Source of the DNA: an uncultured Selenomonas sp.
GTDB lineage: Bacteria > Bacillota > Negativicutes > Selenomonadales > Selenomonadaceae
Assembly (NCBI GenBank): GCA_937915915.1
Contig: CALGGN010000041.1
Span: 1 to 14,718 of the forward strand
Reading direction: 5' to 3'
Length of the DNA stretch: 14,718 nucleotides
Shown one piece after another: positions 6,833-14,665 of this stretch. Under the pieces are notes generated by a model. It searched no databases. It had not been told where the DNA came from and worked only from the letters and a program-made list of their open reading frames with translations. Position 1 is the stretch's first letter; every line of letters begins with the position of its first letter. The translations under genes were made by a program, and so were the position numbers.

Positions 6833-8023
6833 TCACCCCTCCTTTTCCGGATGGAAGATATCCACCTGCCGCATGGCAGCCCGCTTGACATCGAAGAGAT
6901 TGACCAACTCCGCCACGGCCTGCGTCGGCGAAACCGTCCCCTTCAGCACTGCCTCACGGATTTCCGGCATACGCCCCGTCACCACAACATCCTCAAAGAA
7001 GAGATTGTGGAGATGCTCGTCGATCATGCTGTGCATCCAGTCGAGAAGCTGCCCGTCCCGACGCTTTTTCCAAACGCCGCTTTCCTGTGTCATGCGCTGG
7101 AATATCTGAATGACGTTCCAAAGCTCTTTCAGCCCTGTTTTTTCCAGCGCGGAACAAAGATAGGCATGGGTCTCCCAACCGGGGGTGGCAGGACGGATAT
7201 ATTCGATCATGCGCTCGTATTCGCCTCTGGCGATTTTGGCCTTGACGAGATTGTCTCCATCGGCCTTGTTGATGACAATGGCATCCGCCAGTTCCATGAT
7301 TCCTTTTTTTATCCCCTGCAAATCGTCTCCCGCTCCCGTGAGGACAATCAAAAGGAAGAAGTCAACCATGGAACGCACCGTTGTTTCCGATTGCCCGACG
7401 CCCACGGTTTCGATGATGATGACATCATACCCTGCCGCCTCGCACATGAGCATGGTCTCACGGCTCTTTCTCGCAACGCCGCCCAATGTCCCGCCCGCGG
7501 GCGACGGACGGATAAATGCCTCCGGCCGGCGCGAAAGCGTCCCCATGCGGGTCTTGTCTCCCAAAATGGATCCCCTGGTGACCGAACTGGTGGGATCGAC
7601 GGTGAGAACCGCTACCCGATGCCCCTCGTCACAGAGCATATTGCCAAACGCCTCAATGGTGGTGCTTTTTCCGGCGCCGGGAACACCGGTAAAGCCAATG
7701 CGGAGCGCCTTGCCCGTGCGGGGAAGAAGCCGCTGCAAAACCCGCTGCGCCTTGGCAAAGTGACGAGGGCTGTTGCTTTCAATGAGCGTGATGGCGCGGG
7801 AAAGCGTCATGCGGTCCCCCCTTGCCACCCCCTCCACATAGTCATCCTCGGAGAGAATCATGCGCCGCTTGGGTTTCATCTTTCCGCTTTGGATGGCAGG
7901 GTTGATATTCCCCACCGTCGTGTCCTTGATGCCGTCAATGCCGCTCATGACGCTGCAGGCAAATTTCTCGTTGGGTTCCTCCGGTACCCAGCTTGGCCTT
8001 GAGGTTGTGTATTTCTGTTCCAT
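6833..8023 (-). CDS. meaB: MeaB/ArgK-type GTPase, chaperone of methylmalonyl-CoA mutase
   Basis: G3E-family P-loop GTPase that, in studied homologues, gates loading of adenosylcobalamin onto methylmalonyl-CoA mutase and protects it from inactivation. The 396-residue protein has the P-loop GVPGAGKST (113-121), the family's TVDPTSS stretch (141-147), a conserved RPSPAGGTLGGVA stretch, ETVGVGQSE (205-213) as switch/Walker B region, and guanine-specificity NKAD (252-255). About 55 residues precede the region where bacterial MeaB proteins (about 330 residues) usually begin. Start ATG 8023 follows GAGGAGA at a good distance; the longer reading from 8122 would run back through a stem-loop and into mutB and is rejected. 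It lies directly downstream of mutB, matching the usual mutA-mutB-meaB linkage. Confidence 0.93.
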   Translation of the reverse strand: MEQKYTTSRPSWVPEEPNEKFACSVMSGIDGIKDTTVGNINPAIQSGKMKPKRRMILSEDDYVEGVARGDRMTLSRAITLIESNSPRHFAKAQRVLQRLLPRTGKALRIGFTGVPGAGKSTTIEAFGNMLCDEGHRVAVLTVDPTSSVTRGSILGDKTRMGTLSRRPEAFIRPSPAGGTLGGVARKSRETMLMCEAAGYDVIIIETVGVGQSETTVRSMVDFFLLIVLTGAGDDLQGIKKGIMELADAIVINKADGDNLVKAKIARGEYERMIEYIRPATPGWETHAYLCSALEKTGLKELWNVIQIFQRMTQESGVWKKRRDGQLLDWMHSMIDEHLHNLFFEDVVVTGRMPEIREAVLKGTVSPTQAVAELVNLFDVKRAAMRQVDIFHPEKEG

Positions 8024-8048
8024 TTTCGTCTCCTCGTGCCTTTCAAAA

Positions 8049-8086
8049 CAAGCCTTTCCGCAGGAAGAAGCGCGCGGAAAGGCTTG
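8049..8086 (-). terminator. Stem-loop between mutB and meaB, possible partial terminator
   Basis: Arms of 13 bp (CAAGCCTTTCCGC, 8049-8061, and GCGGAAAGGCTTG, 8074-8086) are perfectly complementary around a 12-nt loop. On the minus strand the stem is followed by TTTTG, a weak U-tract, and it begins 10 nt after the mutB stop. It probably works as a leaky terminator or an mRNA-stabilising hairpin that lowers meaB expression relative to the mutase subunits. Confidence 0.6.
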
Positions 8087-8096
8087 CCGAATTCTG

Positions 8097-10295
8097 TTAT
8101 TCTTCCATCTCTTCCTTGGCACGATCCATGAGCAGGGTCAAAAGCTTGATGCCCGCTTCGGGAATGTTGGTTCCCGGCGCGAAAATCGCCACGGCTCCAT
8201 GCTGGTAGAGATTGTCATAGTCCTGCACGGGGATGACGCCGCCGATGCAGACCATGATGTCTTCACGCCCCAGTTTCTTCAGTTCATCCACCAACTGCGG
8301 CAGGAGGGTATTGTGTCCTGCGGCCAGAGAACTGAATCCCACCATGTGGACATCGTTGTCCACGGCATCCTGGGCAGTTTCCTCCGGAGTCTGGAACAGC
8401 GGTCCCACATCCACATCCCAGCCCATGTCGGCAAAGGAAGAGGCGATGACCTTCTGTCCGCGATCATGGCCATCCTGTCCCATTTTGGCCACGAAGATGC
8501 GGGGACGGCGTCCCGTGAGCCTCTCGAACTCATCGGCCATGCCCCTTGCTTTGTCCAGCTCACTCTTGTCGGTGAACTCGGAAGAGTACACACCGGAAAT
8601 GGTATGGATGATCGCCTGATAGCGTCCCGATACCTTCTCTACCGCATCGGAGATCTCCCCCAAGGAGGCCCGTACCCTTGCAGCCTCCACGGCGCACTCC
8701 AAAAGGTTTCCATTGTCCCGGCTGTCCGCTGCCTTTGTGATGGCTTCCAGAGCGGCGCGAACATCGTCCTCGTTGCGCTCCCGACGGAGCTTCTCCAAAC
8801 GTTCCACCTGAGCGTTCCGGACGGCGGTGTTGTCAATGGCCAGAATCTCCAAAGGATCTTCCTTTTCCAGACGATACTTGTTGAGCCCTACAATGGTCTC
8901 GTTGCCGGAGTCGATCTGGGCCTGACGGCGAGCCGCCGCCTCCTCGATCCGCATCTTGGGAAGGCCGGTGGAAATGGCCTTTGCCATGCCCCCCAGAGCC
9001 TCCACTTCCTGAATATGCGCCCAGGCACGGCGAATGATCTCGTTGGTGAGGGCCTCCACATAGTAGGAGCCGCCCCATGGGTCAATGATTTTGCAGACGC
9101 TGGTTTCGTCCTGAATGTAGAGCTGGGTGTTTCGCGCAATACGGGCAGAGAAGTCGGTGGGCAGGGCGATGGCTTCGTCCAGGGCGTTGGTGTGCAAGGA
9201 CTGTGTATGTCCCAGAGCTGCGCCCATAGCCTCCATAGCGGTGCGTGAGATGTTGTTGAAAGGATCCTGCGCCGTGAGAGACCAGCCGGAAGTCTGGCTG
9301 TGGGTACGAAGGGCCATGGACTTCGGATTTTTCGCACCGAAGGACTTGACGATCTTCGCCCAGAGGACACGAGCCGCCCGCATTTTCGCCACTTCCATGA
9401 AGTAGTTCTTGCCGATGGCCCAGAAGAAGGAGAGCCGTTTGGCGAAGGCATCCACTTCCAGCCCTGCCTTGATGCCCGTACGGATGTACTCAAGGCCGTC
9501 CGCCAGGGTATAGCCCAGCTCGATATCCGCCGGCGCGCCGGCCTCCTGCATGTGGTAGCCGGAAATGGAGATGCTGTTGAACTTCGGCATGTACTTCGTG
9601 GTGTACTCGAAAATATCGCCGATGATGCGCATGGACATTTCCGGCGGATAGATATAAGTGTTGCGCACCATGAATTCCTTCAGGATATCGTTCTGGATGG
9701 TGCCTGCCATGATGGCCTTGTCCACGCCCTGCTCAACGCCGGACTGGATGAAAAAGGCGAGAATCGGCAGAACTGCGCCGTTCATGGTCATGGAAACGGA
9801 CATCTGATCCAGAGGAATGCCAGAGAACAGGATATTCATGTCCAGCATGGAGCAGACGGACACACCCGCCTTGCCCACGTCTCCCACGACGCGGGGATTG
9901 TCTGCGTCATAGCCTCGATGGGTGGGCAGGTCAAAAGCGATAGAAAGCCCCTTCTGGCCTGCAGCCAGATTCCTGCGGTAGAAGGCGTTGGATTCCTCCG
10001 CTGTGGAAAATCCCGCATACTGGCGTACCGTCCACGGACGGAAGACGTACATGGTAGAGTACGGCCCCCGCAGACAGGGAGGGATGCCGCTGGCGAAGTC
10101 CAGATGATTCATGTGGTCATACTCATCGTGGTTGTAGAGTGGCTTTACGGGGACATGTTCCATCGTCCGCCCGATCAGGGAATCGTATTCTGCGCCCGCC
10201 TTTGCCTCGAACAGCTTCCTCCATTGTGCGGCGTCCGCCTGTGGAGCGTCCTGCAGGCTCATCTTCGTGAAATCAGGGTTTGTGTAGGCCGCCAT
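8097..10295 (-). CDS. mutB: Methylmalonyl-CoA mutase large (catalytic) subunit
   Basis: Catalytic chain of adenosylcobalamin-dependent methylmalonyl-CoA mutase, which interconverts succinyl-CoA and (R)-methylmalonyl-CoA. In propionate formers it runs from succinyl-CoA toward methylmalonyl-CoA. The 732-residue protein has the substrate-binding TIM barrel (about 30-560), with RGPYSTMYVFRPWTVRQYAG, GTIQNDILKEFMVRNTYI and SGYHMQEAGA carrying the active-site Tyr247/His248, then a C-terminal B12-binding domain. There QDGHDRG supplies the lower axial ligand His610 (the DxHxxG motif), with GFSSL and CIGGVIP further along. Length matches the Propionibacterium large chain (728). Its ATG overlaps the mutA stop by one base (TAATG), implying coupled translation. 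No catalytic residue appears to be missing. Confidence 0.97.
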   Translation of the reverse strand: MAAYTNPDFTKMSLQDAPQADAAQWRKLFEAKAGAEYDSLIGRTMEHVPVKPLYNHDEYDHMNHLDFASGIPPCLRGPYSTMYVFRPWTVRQYAGFSTAEESNAFYRRNLAAGQKGLSIAFDLPTHRGYDADNPRVVGDVGKAGVSVCSMLDMNILFSGIPLDQMSVSMTMNGAVLPILAFFIQSGVEQGVDKAIMAGTIQNDILKEFMVRNTYIYPPEMSMRIIGDIFEYTTKYMPKFNSISISGYHMQEAGAPADIELGYTLADGLEYIRTGIKAGLEVDAFAKRLSFFWAIGKNYFMEVAKMRAARVLWAKIVKSFGAKNPKSMALRTHSQTSGWSLTAQDPFNNISRTAMEAMGAALGHTQSLHTNALDEAIALPTDFSARIARNTQLYIQDETSVCKIIDPWGGSYYVEALTNEIIRRAWAHIQEVEALGGMAKAISTGLPKMRIEEAAARRQAQIDSGNETIVGLNKYRLEKEDPLEILAIDNTAVRNAQVERLEKLRRERNEDDVRAALEAITKAADSRDNGNLLECAVEAARVRASLGEISDAVEKVSGRYQAIIHTISGVYSSEFTDKSELDKARGMADEFERLTGRRPRIFVAKMGQDGHDRGQKVIASSFADMGWDVDVGPLFQTPEETAQDAVDNDVHMVGFSSLAAGHNTLLPQLVDELKKLGREDIMVCIGGVIPVQDYDNLYQHGAVAIFAPGTNIPEAGIKLLTLLMDRAKEEMEE

Positions 10296-12493
10296 TATGC
10301 AATCATCCCTTTCTTCTTCTGCAAGAGCTGCAGGATCTTGTAACAGTTGGCGCGGACGGAGATGTACTCGTCAATGCCCGCATTGTTGTAAGTGTCCAAA
10401 AGGTCCTTCGGCGCAGCTCCCGCAAGGAACACCGTCGCCTTGGGCAAAACCTCGTGAAGCTTCGGCGCCAAAGCCGGCACGATTTCGGGATAGGCAGCAT
10501 CCGTGGAGCAGATGACCACAGCATCCGCTCCGGACTCCTTCGCGGCAGCGGCGGCATCCTCCACGGTTTCAAACCCGTTGTTGCCAAGCACCTCGAAGGC
10601 TCCCACCTGCAGGAATCCCGTGGTGAAATCCGCCCGTGCCTTGTGCTGAGGAATAGGTCCCATGTTGGCCAAGAAGATTTTCACATTATCCCCATGTTTC
10701 TCCCGATATTCCTCCGTGGTTTTCCGCAGGGCCTCAAAGCGCTCGCTCCAGCGATGCGGCAGGATGGGATCCACCTGTTCTGTTGACCGGTTCCCATCGT
10801 GCAGGGCCTCTGCCAGCTCTGCAATCGTGGCTCCCGCCTGAGCTGCCCGGATGGCCGCATCCACCGGATTCTCCCCTGCGTCCTTGAGAGCCGCGAGTTG
10901 CTCCTTTTTGAAGGGCTCGTCGATATCGGAAAGGTATGCTTCCACATCCGCCTTGCGTTGCTTTTTGAGCTCTTCCACATCCTCCGGGCGGGCATCCAGA
11001 AGCTTCTCTGTCATGTTCGGGTACATGTTGTTGCCGACAATGCGATCCCGGCGAAGCTCTGCTGCCTTGAACCGTGCCTCCAGGACGGAGGCGATTTCAC
11101 TCTGGGGATATCCTTCTGTGAGGGCTTTCACGATGCCCCCTTTTGCCTCGATGCTCTGGAACTCCTCCCAGATTTTTTCCTTCATCTGCTTTGTCAGCGT
11201 CTCCACTGCCCAGGACCCGCCTGCCGGATCGATTGGCTGCAAGAGACCGAATTCCTCCTGCAAGATGATCTGCACATTGCGGGCAATACGACGGGAAAAC
11301 TCGTCTCCCTTGCGGATCGGCTCGTCAAAGGGACTGCTCTCAAAAGAATCCAGGCCCCCCACCACGCCGGAGAAGATCTCCGTGGTGTTGCGAAGCATAT
11401 TGACATAGGGGTCGTAGACTGTCTTGAAAAAGAGGGCAGGACGAGCATGGATGTGCATGCGCTGGGCTTCGGCGCTGCCGCCAAAGGCGCCCACGATCTG
11501 TGCCCAAATGGGGCGCACGGCGCGAAGCTTCGCAATCTGCAGGAAGAAGTTGGCTCCCATGGAGAAGCCGAACATGATCTGTTTCGCCGCATCGTCGATG
11601 GAAACACCGCGATCCAGCAGCGCCCGAAGATAGGAAACCGCCATGGAAAGGGTGTAGGCCACCTCCTGGACATCGTTGGCGCCGCCCTGGCTGAATACAT
11701 CGCTCCGAGCGAAAATCGTCCGAAGCTCCGGTGCATGCTCCTTTGTCCATTTGGCGCAGGCTGCCATTTCATCGTAGAGCTGGGAGACGGAGGCCCCGTT
11801 CCTGCCGTGCTCCGCAAGCTCCCCAATGGGATTCGCACCAATGACCCCTTTGAGCTTGGAGATGTCCTTTCCCGATGCCTTGAGGGTGCCCATAGTGAGA
11901 GCGAGCATGGGAAGTGCTGAGGCTCCAGCGTAGATGTAAAGAGGGAATTTTTCCAAGTCCAGCTCATCCAGAAGCGTATGCACGTCATCGATGGTCGTCA
12001 CGCTCACGCCCTTGTCTCCCGGCGTCTCTGCATCCCGAACGTCCCGAGCGGCAAGGCTCGCACTGTCCAAACGTACATGGTAGATGGTGGCTCCCTTCTC
12101 CTGCTCGTGGCGCAGGAGTTCATTGTTCTCCTTTGGCAGGGTTTCGTCACATACTTGGGCAATCCCCCAGGGTTTCCCCACATAGCCGTTCTCCTGTGCA
12201 CCCCGCAGGAAATCCCCCATGCCGGGGAAGGATGCCTTGGGCAGGATGTCCTCCGTTCCCGCCCGCGTGTACATGGGATCAAAGGTAATGCCCTCGTAGG
12301 TTTTGGTGTACATCTTTTTTTCGAAGGGCGCTCCCTTCAAAAGGGCGACACACGCCTCCTTCCACTCTTCGTAGGTGGGGGGAGTGAACTCGTCCAACGG
12401 CACGTCCGGAAAGTCCGTCTGTTGCTCGGCCTTTTTCAGAATGGCCTGCAGATCCAGCTCTTCCGTTTTCTGTCCACCGGTCTCATTGCTCAT
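10295..12493 (-). CDS. mutA: Methylmalonyl-CoA mutase small subunit
   Basis: Non-catalytic partner of MutB in the heterodimeric mutase. The 732-residue protein repeats the MutB architecture: a barrel with GKPWGIAQVCDE, FGFSMGANFFLQIAKLRA, HIHARPALFFKTVYDPYVN and IDPAGGSWAVETLT, followed by a degenerate B12 domain. Where MutB has MGQDGHDRG this chain reads MGPIPQHKARADF, so the axial His motif DxHxxG is absent, as expected for the small subunit. It is unusually long: small subunits commonly have about 620-640 residues, and here it equals MutB in length, with a charged helical linker before the C-terminal domain (about 500-600). Start ATG 12493 is preceded by GAGGAGG at 8 bp. First gene of the operon, behind a cobalamin riboswitch. 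Confidence 0.96.
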   Translation of the reverse strand: MSNETGGQKTEELDLQAILKKAEQQTDFPDVPLDEFTPPTYEEWKEACVALLKGAPFEKKMYTKTYEGITFDPMYTRAGTEDILPKASFPGMGDFLRGAQENGYVGKPWGIAQVCDETLPKENNELLRHEQEKGATIYHVRLDSASLAARDVRDAETPGDKGVSVTTIDDVHTLLDELDLEKFPLYIYAGASALPMLALTMGTLKASGKDISKLKGVIGANPIGELAEHGRNGASVSQLYDEMAACAKWTKEHAPELRTIFARSDVFSQGGANDVQEVAYTLSMAVSYLRALLDRGVSIDDAAKQIMFGFSMGANFFLQIAKLRAVRPIWAQIVGAFGGSAEAQRMHIHARPALFFKTVYDPYVNMLRNTTEIFSGVVGGLDSFESSPFDEPIRKGDEFSRRIARNVQIILQEEFGLLQPIDPAGGSWAVETLTKQMKEKIWEEFQSIEAKGGIVKALTEGYPQSEIASVLEARFKAAELRRDRIVGNNMYPNMTEKLLDARPEDVEELKKQRKADVEAYLSDIDEPFKKEQLAALKDAGENPVDAAIRAAQAGATIAELAEALHDGNRSTEQVDPILPHRWSERFEALRKTTEEYREKHGDNVKIFLANMGPIPQHKARADFTTGFLQVGAFEVLGNNGFETVEDAAAAAKESGADAVVICSTDAAYPEIVPALAPKLHEVLPKATVFLAGAAPKDLLDTYNNAGIDEYISVRANCYKILQLLQKKKGMIA

Positions 12494-12528
12494 AGTACAG
12501 CCTCCTCTTACATTTTTTCACACAAATA

Positions 12529-12615
12529 GCGGCAACCCGCCTGCGAAAATGCCTGCAGATTGCCGCCCGTGATTTCTTTTTCCGAGCACAATGCACCTCT
12601 GGCGAAACTATCGCC
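12529..12615 (-). other. mutA leader stem-loops beyond the riboswitch terminator
   Basis: Two hairpins sit between the attenuator and the mutA ribosome site: GCGGCAA/TTGCCGC (12529-12535 with 12560-12566) and GGCGA/TCGCC around a 5-nt loop (12601-12615). Neither has a T-run. They are direct sequence observations; any effect on mRNA stability or translation is inference. Confidence 0.4.
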
Positions 12616-12634
12616 AAAGGCAGCACATCCCTAC

Positions 12635-12662
12635 AAAAAACCGGCTTGCATACACAAGCCGG
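12635..12662 (-). terminator. Intrinsic terminator of the cobalamin riboswitch
   Basis: Minus-strand 8-bp stem CCGGCTTG (12655-12662) / CAAGCCGG (12641-12648) with a 6-nt loop, followed by six Ts (12635-12640). It lies about 105 nt beyond the aptamer and about 140 nt before mutA. Its 5' arm CGGCTTG is complementary to CAAGCCG within the aptamer (12882-12888), which could act as an antiterminator. Confidence 0.88.
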
Positions 12663-12767
12663 AGGATGCCACTATGCCATGCTCTTCAAAGCACAGTCCC
12701 AATCCCCTACCCATCGCTCGCAGGTACAGGCGGTGAGAAAATCCCCCTCACGCCAACGGTGATGCTA

Positions 12768-12938
12768 GAACAGGCAGTTCTCCTGGCTCGGCTTCATCGT
12801 GCTGCGCGCCTTCCCAAGGTACTCATATCTACCCCAGTGACATCATGCGCAGAACTCCACCCTACAGTGGCGGGACCGCTTCGGCTTGGCAATGGCTTGA
12901 CCGAATTCCCTATTAAGTCCTGTGGACACCTGTTCCCT
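12768..12938 (-). promoter_or_regulatory. Cobalamin (adenosylcobalamin-type) riboswitch aptamer
   Basis: The minus strand carries the family landmarks in order: CAGGTG near the 5' end, TAGGGAATTCGGT, AAGCGGTCCCGCCACTGT (GCCACTGT box at 12864-12871), GTCACTGGGG, TTGGGAAGGCG, GATGAAGCCGAGCCAGG and the B12 box GCCAGGAGAACTGCC (12773-12787). The closing helix GAACAGG (12929-12935) / CCTGTTC (12768-12774) is perfect. It starts about 20 nt after the predicted transcription start and leads to an intrinsic terminator, then mutA. The class normally shuts genes off when cobalamin is plentiful, which is unexpected for a cobalamin-dependent enzyme. Confidence 0.95.
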
Positions 12939-12962
12939 GCTATTTGTTGTTTGCTAAGGATA

Positions 12963-12991
12963 ATATTAATGCAGTTTATGTTTTTTGTCAA
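12963..12991 (-). promoter_or_regulatory. Promoter of the mutA-mutB-meaB operon
   Basis: Minus-strand -35 TTGACA (12986-12991, perfect), 17-bp spacer and -10 TAATAT (12963-12968, 4 of 6). Start near 12956, just ahead of the cobalamin aptamer. It is among the strongest promoter-like sequences in the window. Confidence 0.85.
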
Positions 12992-13019
12992 GAATTGAGA
13001 AAATATTGCATAAATATCT

Positions 13020-13049
13020 AAAAAAATCCCCGAGGTTTCATCCTCGGGG
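13020..13049 (-). terminator. Intrinsic terminator on the minus strand ahead of the mut promoter
   Basis: Perfect 8-bp stem CCCCGAGG / CCTCGGGG (13042-13049 with 13028-13035) with a 6-nt loop. On the minus strand it is followed by ATTTTTTT (13020-13027). It insulates the mut promoter from upstream minus-strand transcription, yet no minus-strand gene is visible upstream in the window, so it may end a small RNA. Confidence 0.78.
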
Positions 13050-13098
13050 TGCTGCCATGAGAGGCCGCAAACTAGAACTGAAATGAATGAGCAATGAA

Positions 13099-13234
13099 CC
13101 CCCAAAGAACCTCTCTGGGGGAAGGAACAATCAGGATGCATCAGGCATCATGGGCATTCCTTTCCTCAGAGCTCTTGGAAGAATCTTCACACGCAAACAG
13201 GCCCTTTTCCCGAAAGTTGGAAAGGGGCCTGTTT
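13099..13234. other. Structured non-coding stretch (two further hairpins)
   Basis: Between the terminator at 13020-13049 and the repeat at 13273 no credible gene is seen. One hairpin spans 13099-13121: nine pairs that include a G-U only if the minus strand is the RNA. Another spans 13196-13234: 16 pairs between AAACAGGCCCTTTTCC (13196-13211) and GGAAAGGGGCCTGTTT (13219-13234), with one G-U only if the plus strand is the RNA. The second could be a weak plus-strand terminator. No known RNA family is recognised. Confidence 0.4.
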
Positions 13235-13272
13235 CTATCGTACATTTCAGTTCTCTAATATTCCGATCTTGT

Positions 13273-13435
13273 AAGGAAACGCTGATTAAATGAGCTTTTG
13301 TCATTGTCGAAGGATTTTTCTGTCAGGCAAGAAAGATGTCGTGAAGTCGTAGCAGAGCTACGTCGAACGGCATCTGACGCAGTATGACAGAAAAAGACTC
13401 GGCAAGGGCAAAAGGGAATTAATCAGTGTTTCCTT
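13273..13435. repeat. MITE-like long-hairpin repeat, copy 1
   Basis: A 163-bp element bounded by 17-bp terminal inverted repeats AAGGAAACGCTGATTAA (13273-13289) and TTAATCAGTGTTTCCTT (13419-13435) with one mismatch. The inverted symmetry continues inward (TTTTTCTGTCA against TGACAGAAAAA) to a core hairpin CGTAG/CTACG, so the whole unit can fold into one long stem. It has no open reading frame and no clear target-site duplication. The first 53 bp recur at 14666. It resembles a non-autonomous miniature element; no transposase is present here. Confidence 0.75.
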
Positions 13436-13556
13436 TTATTTTTTTCTTAATAATCTTTCGCCATACGACGTAATCTTGCGTAAAATTTATGGAACGATGT
13501 GCATTGACGCTCATTTTTTCATGTTGTGCAATAAATGAAATTTTTCAGAAATGCAC

Positions 13557-13585
13557 TGTTCTCGCGCACACTTTTGATGTATAAT
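13557..13585 (+). promoter_or_regulatory. Probable promoter of the LacI-family regulator gene
   Basis: A perfect -10 TATAAT lies at 13580-13585; the -35 at the 17-bp position (TGTTCT, 13557-13562) is poor, so an activator or a low basal level is possible. Start near 13592, giving a leader of about 37 nt to the ATG at 13629, which has AGGGAGG upstream. Confidence 0.45.
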
Positions 13586-13628
13586 ATGATATGTACACAC
13601 AGGGGACAATATCCAGGGAGGACACCAA

Positions 13629-14645
13629 ATGATAACCATCAAACAGCTCGCCGAGGTATGCGGCGTATCCCGAGGCACGGTAGACCGCGTGCTGAACAAT
13701 CGGGGCAATGTGAAGCCGGAGAAGCGGGAACTGATCCTGAGAAAAATGAAAGAACTCAACTACCAGCGGGATCCCGTGGGCAAAGCACTCGCCGCCAAGC
13801 GGAAGCACCCCGTGCTGGCTGTGCTCATTGCCGCATCTGAGATTCCTTTCTTTGAACCGATGATCCGTACGATGCAGAAAGAATCTCGTAAATATTCCAG
13901 ATTCGGGCTCAAAGTCATATGGAAACTCTTAAAAGGTTACGATATCGAGCAGCAAGCCCAAGCTCTCGACGAACTCCGCCCGCAGGTCAACGCCATCATC
14001 ATCAACCCGATCAATGACAACCGTATCGTCCGACGCCTGAATGCCTGTATTGACGACGGCATCTTCGTGGTAACCCTCAATAACGATGTGGAGCAAGCAA
14101 AGCACCATTACTACGTGGGAAGCGACTATACAAACGGAGGCGAAACGGCTGCGGCGCTGCTGCAAATGATCGGTCCGAAGCAGCTCCGCGTGGGCATTGC
14201 GCTCGGTTCCCGAAAGATTCTCGGGCATCAGCAGCGGCTTGCCGGATTCCAGCACATCCTGCAGGACGATCCGAACTGCCGCATTCTGGACATTACAGAG
14301 ACCCGTGACGATGACTTTACCGCATATGATGCCATGCTTCGGATGATGCAAGACCATCCCGACATCAATTCCCTCTTCCTCCTGAGCTCCGGCGGTGCCT
14401 ATGGCGTAGGACGAGCTCTGAAATCACTCGAACGCAATGATATGACCATCGTCGCGTTTGATACGACACCCCCGATCATCGACCTCATGCGCTGCCGCAT
14501 CATCCGCGCCGCACTCTATCAGCACCCCAGGCAGCAAGGACAGCGCGCCATGCTGCTAGCCTATGACTACCTCATCAACGGAATCGAACCGGAACATGAG
14601 CAATACATCATCAAGAACGAGATCCGGATCCTGCAGAATCTGTGA
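13629..14645 (+). CDS. LacI-family transcriptional regulator
   Basis: A 338-residue DNA-binding regulator. The N terminus (2-50) is a LacI-type helix-turn-helix plus hinge: TIKQLAEVCGVSRGTVDRVL, then NNRGNVKPEKRELI and LGKA-like hinge text reading PVGKALAAKR. Residues 61-338 form a periplasmic-binding-protein-like effector domain, with VLAVLIAASEIPFFEPMI, the central INPIND and VVTLNNDV stretches, VGSDYTNGGETAA and FDTTPP, as in sugar-sensing members. The effector cannot be told from sequence and no transporter or sugar gene is adjacent. Start ATG 13629 follows AGGGAGG at 7-8 bp. It is transcribed away from the mut operon and sits alone between two copies of the long-hairpin repeat. Stop TGA is at 14643-14645; no separate terminator is seen, but the repeat 20 bp downstream could fold as one. 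Confidence 0.92.
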   Translation: MITIKQLAEVCGVSRGTVDRVLNNRGNVKPEKRELILRKMKELNYQRDPVGKALAAKRKHPVLAVLIAASEIPFFEPMIRTMQKESRKYSRFGLKVIWKLLKGYDIEQQAQALDELRPQVNAIIINPINDNRIVRRLNACIDDGIFVVTLNNDVEQAKHHYYVGSDYTNGGETAAALLQMIGPKQLRVGIALGSRKILGHQQRLAGFQHILQDDPNCRILDITETRDDDFTAYDAMLRMMQDHPDINSLFLLSSGGAYGVGRALKSLERNDMTIVAFDTTPPIIDLMRCRIIRAALYQHPRQQGQRAMLLAYDYLINGIEPEHEQYIIKNEIRILQNL

Positions 14646-14665
14646 AGTGAACAAATTAAGTTTCT

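Noticed and set aside
6828..6836. GTG start for the MsrA-like gene overlapping the meaB stop
   Set aside because: The GGAGG abuts this GTG with no spacing, whereas ATG 6827 has a proper distance and gives the usual MsrA N terminus.
7860..9248. 462-codon plus-strand open frame opposite meaB and mutB
   Set aside because: Spans the gap between two genes on the other strand and their hairpin; product lacks any recognisable domain; antisense open frames are common at this GC content.
9300..10343. 347-codon plus-strand open frame opposite mutB
   Set aside because: Antisense shadow; no independent support.
12591..12998. 135-codon plus-strand open frame between mutA and the terminator
   Set aside because: It covers the cobalamin riboswitch and its terminator, which explain the sequence on the minus strand.
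13273..13435. CRISPR or insertion sequence
   Set aside because: Only a single palindromic unit per site, no spacer-repeat periodicity and no transposase gene.
13511..13759. 82-codon minus-strand open frame opposite the regulator start
   Set aside because: Overlaps the regulator's promoter and helix-turn-helix region; no ribosome site or motif.
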